Assembly (NCBI GenBank): GCA_019417865.1
Contig: DYCW01000415.1
Location: 1-7,511 of the forward strand
Length of the DNA stretch: 7,511 nt
Origin: Ruminococcus sp.
Lineage (GTDB): Bacteria; Bacillota; Clostridia; Oscillospirales; Ruminococcaceae
Direction of reading: 5' to 3'
Shown here: piece after piece, positions 1 to 5,794 of the stretch
How the letters are laid out: each line of letters opens with the position of its first letter
How positions within the stretch are numbered: the stretch's first letter is position 1
Position numbers and translations under genes: made by a program
The notes under the pieces: model-generated
What the model was told of the DNA's origin: nothing
The model's database searches: none
Seen by the model: the letters and a program-made list of their open reading frames with translations, nothing else

Positions 1-1
1 G

Positions 2-538
2 ATTCTGGACGACAACGGTTTACAGTTCGTTGCAGTGGAACGGGTGAGCGGCAGTCTGACGGATCATTATGATCCAAGAGCCAATGTGGTACGGTTGTCA
101 GATTCTGTTTATGATTCTGCTTCTGTCGCTGCCATTGGTGTGGCAGCACATGAGTGTGGTCATGCCGTACAACATGCAACGGAATATACACCTATAAAAA
201 TTCGGCAGGCAATCATTCCAATCACACAATTCGGCTCTTATGCATGGTATTTTGTACTGATTTTAGGATTGATTCTCAGTCTGCGACCGTTGGTTTATGC
301 AGGTATCCTTTTATTTTCGCTGATTGTGCTGTTTCAGTTTGTCACCCTGCCGGTCGAGTTCAATGCCAGCAGCCGTGCCCTGAAAACATTGGACAATTAT
401 CATATTTTAGAGCAGGATGAATTGACAAGTGCCAGAAAGGTATTGACTGCCGCAGCCATGACTTATGTGGCATCGCTGGTCAGCTCCATTTTGCAGTTGC
501 TTCGTCTGCTGGGACTGGTAAATCGGAGACGTGACTGA
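2..538 (+). CDS. yugP: YugP-type membrane zinc metallopeptidase (5' truncated by window edge)
   Basis: This is the C-terminal 178 residues of a YugP-like zinc metallopeptidase (Zn_peptidase_2 family). The frame is open from base 2, so the GTG at 35 is an internal valine and not the start; about 50 N-terminal residues, normally including a first membrane helix, lie outside the window. The zinc motif HECGH is encoded at 149-163, and a downstream VEFNASSRA stretch (353-379) carries the likely third ligand, Glu at 356-358. Upstream, the LTDHYDPR segment (56-79) is typical of the family. Hydrophobic stretches at about 230-283, 292-355 and 459-520 indicate membrane helices, so the enzyme is an integral membrane protein. 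Its substrate is unknown in the family. The stop TGA shares one base with the rsmB ATG (TGATG), which suggests translational coupling. The family call is firm; the biological role is not. Confidence 0.93.
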   Translation: MLDDNGLQFVAVERVSGSLTDHYDPRANVVRLSDSVYDSASVAAIGVAAHECGHAVQHATEYTPIKIRQAIIPITQFGSYAWYFVLILGLILSLRPLVYAGILLFSLIVLFQFVTLPVEFNASSRALKTLDNYHILEQDELTSARKVLTAAAMTYVASLVSSILQLLRLLGLVNRRRD

Positions 539-1842
539 TGCAGGGAAGAAAATTAGCAGTACAACTTTTGGATCAGACAGAGCAGGCAGGCAGCTATTCC
601 AATTTGCTGCTTGACCATGCCCTGCATCAGGTGCAGATGGAACAAAAAGAAAAAAATCTTTGCACAGTCCTCTTTTACGGCGTGTTGACACGCCGAATTA
701 CATTGGATGCTGTATTGGCGAAATACAGCAAAAAACCTGTCGCAAAGTTGGATACGACAGTGCGGAATATTCTGCACGTCGGACTTTATCAGATTCTTTA
801 TTTGCAGCACATTCCAAACCGTGCTGCTGTGGATGAAAGTGTCAAGTTGACGAAACAGTGCCGGAAGGCAAGTGCAGGCGGTTTTGTGAATGCGGTGCTG
901 CGTGCATTTTTGCGGGATGAAAAGCAAATTCCACTGCCAAAGCAGAAGAAACAGGCACTGTCTGTGCAGTATGCTGCTCCTATCTGGTTGGTGGAATTGC
1001 TGATACAAACCTATGGGGAAGCAGAAGCCATTTCCTTTTTGGAGAATGCTCTTCAGCCACCGCCGCTGACCATTCGGCGAAATCCGTTGCTGGCAACAGA
1101 AGAACAGCTGATGGATGCACTTGCTGGCCATGGCATTCAAAAACATTCGTTTGTGAAAGATGCCTATCTTTTAAGCGGTGGAAACATTCGGAACTGTCGA
1201 GCATTTCAGGAGGGTTGGTTTCATGTGCAGGATGCTGCTTCCCAGCTTTGCTGTATGGCATTGGGTGCAAAGGCAAGAGAAACTGTGCTGGATGTGTGTG
1301 CCGCTCCAGGTGGAAAAACCTGTACCATTGCGGAACATATGCAGGGAACTGGTCAGGTCATGGCATTTGAATTACAGCCCAATCGTGTGCCATTGATTGT
1401 AAAGGCGGCAGAACGGTTGCATTTGCAGAATGTGACAGCAGAGCAAGGGGATGCTACTGTTTTCCGTGCGGATTTGCCGCAGGCAGACCGGGTTTTATGT
1501 GATGTACCTTGTTCTGGCATTGGTGTGATTCGCCGAAAGCCCGAGATTCGTTATAAAAAGCCGGAAAGTTTTGCAGACCTGCCGAAAATACAGGCAGCCA
1601 TTCTGGAAACTGCTGCACGCTATGTCAAAGTCGGCGGTACGCTGCTCTATTCTACCTGCACCATTCGACCGGAGGAAAACGCACAGGTGGTGCAGCAGTT
1701 CTTGTCACAGCACAATGCGTATGCTTCACAACCTGTGTTGCCGGAGCTGGGCGGAAAATGGAGTGAGTCTATGGTGACACTGCTGCCGTCTGACTGTAAC
1801 AGTGACGGGTTCTTTCTGGCAAAGATGCAGCGAATCAAATGA
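538..1842 (+). CDS. rsmB: 16S rRNA (cytosine-C5)-methyltransferase RsmB
   Basis: RsmB (Sun/Fmu) transfers a methyl group from S-adenosylmethionine to C5 of cytosine 967 (E. coli numbering) in 16S rRNA, in the cytoplasm. The 434-residue length is normal. Residues about 3-128 form the helical NusB-like RNA-binding domain; residues about 140-434 form the Rossmann methyltransferase domain. Visible motifs are the SAM loop DVCAAPGGKT (252-261), motif IV DVPCSG (322-327, Cys325 for product release) and motif VI YSTCTIRPEEN (381-391, Cys384 the catalytic nucleophile). The C-terminus ends in the usual DGFFLAKM (423-430). The ATG at 538 overlaps the stop of the upstream peptidase gene by one base, and a GGAG at 525-528 lies 9 nt before it. 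Both cysteines and the NusB domain favour RsmB over related RsmF or NSUN enzymes. Confidence 0.96.
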   Translation: MQGRKLAVQLLDQTEQAGSYSNLLLDHALHQVQMEQKEKNLCTVLFYGVLTRRITLDAVLAKYSKKPVAKLDTTVRNILHVGLYQILYLQHIPNRAAVDESVKLTKQCRKASAGGFVNAVLRAFLRDEKQIPLPKQKKQALSVQYAAPIWLVELLIQTYGEAEAISFLENALQPPPLTIRRNPLLATEEQLMDALAGHGIQKHSFVKDAYLLSGGNIRNCRAFQEGWFHVQDAASQLCCMALGAKARETVLDVCAAPGGKTCTIAEHMQGTGQVMAFELQPNRVPLIVKAAERLHLQNVTAEQGDATVFRADLPQADRVLCDVPCSGIGVIRRKPEIRYKKPESFADLPKIQAAILETAARYVKVGGTLLYSTCTIRPEENAQVVQQFLSQHNAYASQPVLPELGGKWSESMVTLLPSDCNSDGFFLAKMQRIK

Positions 1843-1848
1843 GGAGGA
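1843..1848 (+). promoter_or_regulatory. Ribosome binding site of rlmN
   Basis: GGAGGA begins directly after the rsmB stop and, read as AGGAGG (1842-1847), leaves only 4 nt before the rlmN ATG at 1852. The spacing is at the short end but the match to the 16S rRNA 3' end is full, and it fixes the start. Confidence 0.8.
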
Positions 1849-1851
1849 TAT

Positions 1852-2892
1852 ATGGAAAAACAAGATATTCTTTCCTTGACGCTGCCCGAGTTGGAAGCGG
1901 CTGTTACAGAAATGGGACAGCCGAAATTTCGGGCAAAACAGATTTTCAGTTGGCTGCATCAAAAACGTGTGACAGATTTTTCTGAGATGACGACGTTATC
2001 TTTGCCATTTCGGGAACGATTGGCATTCACTTTTTGTATAAATAGACTAAAAATTGAAAAAAAGCTTGCATCTTCCGTAGATGATACGGTAAAATATTTA
2101 TATCAGCTGCCGGACGGCAATTATGTAGAGACAGTTTGTATGCAGTATCATCATGGCACCAGCCTTTGTATTTCGACACAGGTGGGTTGTCGGATGGGCT
2201 GTCGGTTTTGTGCTTCTGCGATTGCCGGATTTGTGCGGAATCTGACACCGGCAGAGATGCTTCTGCAAATTTACGAAACAGAACGGGCACAGGGCTGTAA
2301 AATCTCCAGCCTGGTGCTGATGGGAATCGGAGAACCACTGGATAACTTTGAAAATGTCATGCAGTTTTTACAGCTGCTCTCTGACCCGAATGGTTATGGC
2401 ATGAGTCTGCGGCATGTGACGATTTCCACCTGTGGCATTGTACCGAAAATACTGGAATTGGCAGAAAAACGACTGGGACTGACCTTGTCTGTTTCCCTGC
2501 ATTGTCCGAATGATGAAGGGAGAAGTGCCATCATGCCGATCAACCGTACCTATCCCATTGATACATTGTTGGATGCCTGTCAGGTTTACTTTGAAAAGAC
2601 TGGCAGACGAGTCACCTTTGAATATGCTGTAATGGAACAAGTGAACAGTGCAGAACGGGATGCCGCAGAGCTGGCAGAACGGTTGCGTGGACTGCATGCA
2701 CATGTGAATTTAATTCCAGTGAATCCCATTGCAGAACGACAGTATCACACCTTGCGAAAGACTGTGTTGCAGTTTCAAAAGACATTAGAGAAATATGGAA
2801 TCCCTGCAACCATTCGACGAACGCTGGGCAGTGATATAGAAGCCGCCTGTGGGCAGCTGAGAAGAGATGCATTGAAAAAGCATTTGAGATGA
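1852..2892 (+). CDS. rlmN: Dual-specificity radical SAM RNA methyltransferase RlmN
   Basis: RlmN methylates C2 of adenosine 2503 in 23S rRNA and, in studied bacteria, A37 of some tRNAs, using a radical SAM mechanism with a methylated cysteine intermediate. The 346-residue length fits the family. The 4Fe-4S cluster motif CX3CX2C is Cys113, Cys117 and Cys120. The SAM-binding GIGEP lies at 158-162. Cys333 in AACGQL matches E. coli Cys355, the methyl-carrying residue, and Cys106, seven residues before the cluster, matches E. coli Cys118, needed to resolve the RNA-protein adduct. All mechanistic residues are therefore present. The resistance paralogue Cfr shares this fold, but the SDIEAACGQL ending and the position between rsmB and prpC favour RlmN. 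The start follows rsmB by 9 nt with a strong ribosome binding site. Confidence 0.96.
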   Translation: MEKQDILSLTLPELEAAVTEMGQPKFRAKQIFSWLHQKRVTDFSEMTTLSLPFRERLAFTFCINRLKIEKKLASSVDDTVKYLYQLPDGNYVETVCMQYHHGTSLCISTQVGCRMGCRFCASAIAGFVRNLTPAEMLLQIYETERAQGCKISSLVLMGIGEPLDNFENVMQFLQLLSDPNGYGMSLRHVTISTCGIVPKILELAEKRLGLTLSVSLHCPNDEGRSAIMPINRTYPIDTLLDACQVYFEKTGRRVTFEYAVMEQVNSAERDAAELAERLRGLHAHVNLIPVNPIAERQYHTLRKTVLQFQKTLEKYGIPATIRRTLGSDIEAACGQLRRDALKKHLR

Positions 2893-2913
2893 AAAATCAA
2901 GAGACATAGAAAC

Positions 2914-2920
2914 AGGGGGG
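2914..2920 (+). promoter_or_regulatory. Ribosome binding site of prpC, supporting a TTG start
   Basis: AGGGGGG lies 6 nt before the TTG at 2927. The ATG at 2922 is out of frame and is followed after one codon by TGA. The prpC frame has no ATG or GTG upstream before its in-frame TGA at 2885-2887, so TTG is the only reasonable start. The run of six G is less regular than the AGGAGG sites of neighbouring genes. Confidence 0.7.
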
Positions 2921-2926
2921 AATGCA

Positions 2927-3655
2927 TTGAATTGTGCAAGTGTAACACATATTGGTTATGTGCGTGAGGAAAATCAGGACTGTGTCGAAACGAGAACCTT
3001 TCCGGATGGTGTACTGGCATTGGTTTGTGATGGCATGGGCGGCGAGCGTGCTGGGAAAGAAGCAAGTACACAGGCAACACAAATTTTTTTGGAATGCATG
3101 GAAGAACGCTGTCAAAAATCGATGCAGACTTATGAAATTCGCAATGCGATGATGGCGGCAGTTTCTGCTGCCAATACGGTGATTTATACGGCTGCCAAGC
3201 TGAATTACCAGAATTTTGGAATGGGTACGACCTGTGCAGCAGCATTCTGGAATCAGGAGGGCGTGACAGTTGTCAATGTGGGAGACAGCCGTGCCTATTA
3301 TTATGCAGATGGTATCTTGCAGCTGATCACAGTAGATCATACATTGGTTAACTTTTTGTTGTTTTCAGGAAAGATTAAAGAAGAAGAACTCGAAACGCAT
3401 CCGATGAAGCATATGCTGATTCGGGCGGTTGGAGTAGAAAAAACAGTAGAAGCAGATGACTTTTTTATTCCCTACACAGACGGCATGAAGATATTACTTT
3501 GTTCTGACGGACTGCATGGTTTCTGTACGGAAAAGGAGATACAGGCGATTATGCAGCAGGAAAAAACAGCACAGGAACTGGCAGATGCACTTTTGCAGCT
3601 GGCATTAGAAAAGGGCGGCAGGGATAATATTGCCATTGCTGTCATGACTGAATAA
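2927..3655 (+). CDS. prpC: PP2C-family protein Ser/Thr phosphatase PrpC (Stp)
   Basis: PrpC is the cytoplasmic metal-dependent phosphatase that removes phosphate from PrkC and from PrkC substrates. At 242 residues it has the size of bacterial single-domain PP2C enzymes. The motifs appear in order: REENQD (13-18), DGMGG (35-39, metal ligand Asp35), GMGTT (98-102), VGDSRAYY (118-125), DHTLV (137-141), LCSDGL (191-196, Asp194) and GRDN (231-234, Asp233). The segment between about 142 and 170 is the flap region of the family. The start is TTG at 2927, chosen because the ribosome binding site at 2914-2920 has proper spacing and the protein then begins, as usual, a few residues before the conserved THIGYVREENQD. 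The gene follows rlmN by 34 nt and precedes its kinase partner by 18 nt. A TTG start may lower its yield compared with the kinase; this is inference. Confidence 0.96.
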   Translation: MNCASVTHIGYVREENQDCVETRTFPDGVLALVCDGMGGERAGKEASTQATQIFLECMEERCQKSMQTYEIRNAMMAAVSAANTVIYTAAKLNYQNFGMGTTCAAAFWNQEGVTVVNVGDSRAYYYADGILQLITVDHTLVNFLLFSGKIKEEELETHPMKHMLIRAVGVEKTVEADDFFIPYTDGMKILLCSDGLHGFCTEKEIQAIMQQEKTAQELADALLQLALEKGGRDNIAIAVMTE

Positions 3656-3662
3656 TATCATT

Positions 3663-3668
3663 GGAGGG
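3663..3668 (+). promoter_or_regulatory. Ribosome binding site of prkC
   Basis: GGAGGG lies in the 18-nt gap after prpC, with about 6 nt between GGAGG and the prkC ATG at 3674. It is a strong, well-spaced site. Confidence 0.85.
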
Positions 3669-3673
3669 AGCGT

Positions 3674-5794
3674 ATGGATAATTATATCGGCAAACGGCTG
3701 GATGGTCGCTATGAAATTACAGAGCTAATTGGACAGGGCGGCATGGCAAATGTCTATAAAGCAACGGATGTGCTGGACAACAGAGTGGTAGCAGTGAAGA
3801 TTCTGAAGCGGGAATTTTCTGAGAATGATGAATTCTTACGGCGTTTCCGCAATGAGTCCAAGGCAATTGCTGTGCTGTCGCATCCCAATATCGTGAAAAT
3901 TTATGATATGGGCTTTTCCGAAAAGATACAATATATTGTTATGGAATATATTGATGGCATCACACTGAAGGAATATATTGACAGTGAACGGGTGCTGAAC
4001 TGGAAAGATGCCGTACATTTTATCATTCAGATTCTGCGGGCATTGCAACATGCTCATAATCGTGGTATTGTGCATCGGGATATCAAGCCGCAGAATATCA
4101 TGCTGCTGACGGATGGTACCATTAAGGTCATGGACTTTGGCATTGCAAAATTTGCAAGAGAAGAAAGCATGACGGCGACCGATCAGGCAATTGGTACCGT
4201 GCATTATATTAGTCCAGAGCAGGCAAGAGGCGATGTCACAGATGAAAAGAGCGATATTTACTCCGTTGGTGTGATGTTTTATGAAATGATGACAGGGCAA
4301 AAGCCGTTTGATACCGATAATCCGGTTTCCATTGCTGTGATGCATATCAAAAATATTCCAGTCCGACCGAGGGACATTAACCCCAATATTCCGTCTGGAT
4401 TGGAAGAAATTATCATGCATGCCATGGAAAAGGATGCAGAAAACCGTTATCAAACTGCTTCTGATATGATTCGAGATATTGAAGCCTTCAAGCAAAATAA
4501 TCAGATTATTTTCGGCTATTATAGTGTACCGTTGGTACAGCAGCGGGCAGCAGATATGGGAAGAATGCAATATGGTACACCACAGCAGTCGGTTGCCCCA
4601 ATGCCGCCAGTGCAGCAGCCAGAACCATATGAAGAGGTAGAAGAGGAAGACGATTACGAAGAGGAGTATGAACCGGACGAACCAGAAACACGTCAAAAAT
4701 CCTTGGTTGTACCAATTCTGACAGCAGTGACTGTGGTGGTCATTGTTGTGGCAGCTGTATTTATTGTAGCACTATTGACCAATCCCAACTTGCTGCGAAA
4801 ATCTGTAGAAGTACCAAATCTGATTGGTATGACTTACGATGATGCCGTAAAGAACTATGATAGTGATATTGTATTGAGTGTGGAAGAAGAAGAGTACAAT
4901 GACGAGTATGCAGCAGGAACGATTTATAAGCAGAGTGAAAATCCGGGAACGCTGGTAGACCGGGGGGATAACAACAAAATTCGGATCGCCGTGGCAGTTA
5001 GCCGGGGAACGCAGATGCTGACGGTGCCAGAGGTGAAGAACTACTCTGAGGCAGAAGCAAAGAATATGCTGACGGATATGGGTTTTCATGTCAATGAAAT
5101 TTTTGAGGCAAGTAATGCAGAGGATGCCATTCAAAAGGGAAATTGTATCCGAACGGATCCTGCATATGGTACAGAACTCAAAGTGGGAAGCAGTGTGAAC
5201 TTGTATGTTAGCACAGGCATTGCGATTGATGAAGTAACTGTGCCGCAGTTTGTTGGCATGACACAGGCGGATGCAGAAACAGAATGTGCACGGATTAACT
5301 TGAAAGTTGCAGGTGTGGAAGAGGTAGATTCTGACAAGCCAAAGGGCGAGATTGTAGAACAAAGTCTTGCCGCTTATGAAACGGTCAACGCTGGAACAGA
5401 AATTCTCTTTAAAGTCAGCAACGGCAATGCACCAGAGGGTGATGTTTATTATGGTATGTATTTGCCAACAGATATTACTGGGAAATATACAGTAGATTTT
5501 ACAATTGATGGACAGGTGGTCAAGAGCTATCCGTTTGTTGCAGAAACGGCTGGTGGCATGGTGGAAGTGACGCTGACTGGTACAGGACAGAAGCAGGTAA
5601 CGGTTTCTGTTACAGGGGAAACTACTGGTATGACAGCACGGCTTGGTATCTATACGTTTGACTTTACAGCCGGCTCCTTTGTGGCAATTTCAGAGGATTT
5701 TGAGTCGGCATTTGCAGCGGTGACACCGGTGCATACCGCTGCTCCGGTCGAACCGGCTGCAACAGAACCCGCTGCACCGGAGGCACCACAATGA
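3674..5794 (+). CDS. prkC: Transmembrane PASTA-domain Ser/Thr protein kinase PrkC (Stk1)
   Basis: This 706-residue Hanks-type kinase phosphorylates Ser/Thr on cytoplasmic proteins and senses peptidoglycan-type ligands outside the cell. The kinase domain (about 13-270) has the glycine loop GQGGMANVY (20-28), Lys42, Glu61, HRDIKPQN (134-141), DFG (154-156) and SPE (180-182); the activation loop holds Thr167, Thr169 and Thr175 as candidate autophosphorylation sites. A Gln/Pro-rich and then very acidic linker (about 290-338) leads to one membrane helix (about 343-368). Outside are three PASTA repeats (about 376-444, 448-515, 520-583), then a beta-rich segment (590-680) resembling the Ig-like terminal domain known from staphylococcal PrkC, and an Ala/Pro/Glu tail (688-706). 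The only cysteines in the protein are Cys491 and Cys538, both extracellular. The stop overlaps the rsgA start (ATGA). Confidence 0.97.
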   Translation: MDNYIGKRLDGRYEITELIGQGGMANVYKATDVLDNRVVAVKILKREFSENDEFLRRFRNESKAIAVLSHPNIVKIYDMGFSEKIQYIVMEYIDGITLKEYIDSERVLNWKDAVHFIIQILRALQHAHNRGIVHRDIKPQNIMLLTDGTIKVMDFGIAKFAREESMTATDQAIGTVHYISPEQARGDVTDEKSDIYSVGVMFYEMMTGQKPFDTDNPVSIAVMHIKNIPVRPRDINPNIPSGLEEIIMHAMEKDAENRYQTASDMIRDIEAFKQNNQIIFGYYSVPLVQQRAADMGRMQYGTPQQSVAPMPPVQQPEPYEEVEEEDDYEEEYEPDEPETRQKSLVVPILTAVTVVVIVVAAVFIVALLTNPNLLRKSVEVPNLIGMTYDDAVKNYDSDIVLSVEEEEYNDEYAAGTIYKQSENPGTLVDRGDNNKIRIAVAVSRGTQMLTVPEVKNYSEAEAKNMLTDMGFHVNEIFEASNAEDAIQKGNCIRTDPAYGTELKVGSSVNLYVSTGIAIDEVTVPQFVGMTQADAETECARINLKVAGVEEVDSDKPKGEIVEQSLAAYETVNAGTEILFKVSNGNAPEGDVYYGMYLPTDITGKYTVDFTIDGQVVKSYPFVAETAGGMVEVTLTGTGQKQVTVSVTGETTGMTARLGIYTFDFTAGSFVAISEDFESAFAAVTPVHTAAPVEPAATEPAAPEAPQ
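5742..5782 (+). promoter_or_regulatory. Possible RNA stem covering the rsgA ribosome binding site
   Basis: CTCCGGT (5742-5748) is the exact reverse complement of ACCGGAG (5776-5782), and the second arm contains most of the rsgA Shine-Dalgarno sequence GGAGG (5779-5783). The first arm can instead pair locally, CCGGT with ACCGG (5744-5748 with 5752-5756). A further perfect 8-bp pair, GCAGCGGT/ACCGCTGC (5714-5721 with 5735-5742), lies just upstream. The pairing is seen in the sequence; a regulatory role, such as coupling rsgA translation to passage of ribosomes through the end of prkC, is inference. The repeated Ala/Pro codons of the tail could produce it by chance. Confidence 0.35.
5779..5783 (+). 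promoter_or_regulatory. Ribosome binding site of rsgA inside the prkC tail
   Basis: GGAGG lies 7 nt before the rsgA ATG at 5791 and is read in the prkC frame as part of the Pro-Glu-Ala codons near its C-terminus. It supports ATG 5791 as the rsgA start. Confidence 0.85.

Noticed and set aside
35..538. GTG at 35 as the start of the first gene
   Set aside because: The frame is open back to base 2 and the residues before 35 (ILDDNGLQFVAV) match the family, so the gene is cut by the window edge.
1852..2892. Cfr-type antibiotic resistance methyltransferase instead of RlmN
   Set aside because: The housekeeping operon position and RlmN-like C-terminal motif (SDIEAACGQL) favour RlmN.
2884..2912. Promoter in the rlmN-prpC gap
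   Set aside because: The best pair (TTGAGA 2884-2889 and CATAGA 2905-2910) has a short 15-nt spacer and a poor -10, and it runs almost into the ribosome binding site.
3836..4696. 286-codon open frame on the minus strand opposite prkC
   Set aside because: It lies wholly within the well-conserved kinase gene, has no recognisable domain, and is best explained as a shadow of its codon usage.
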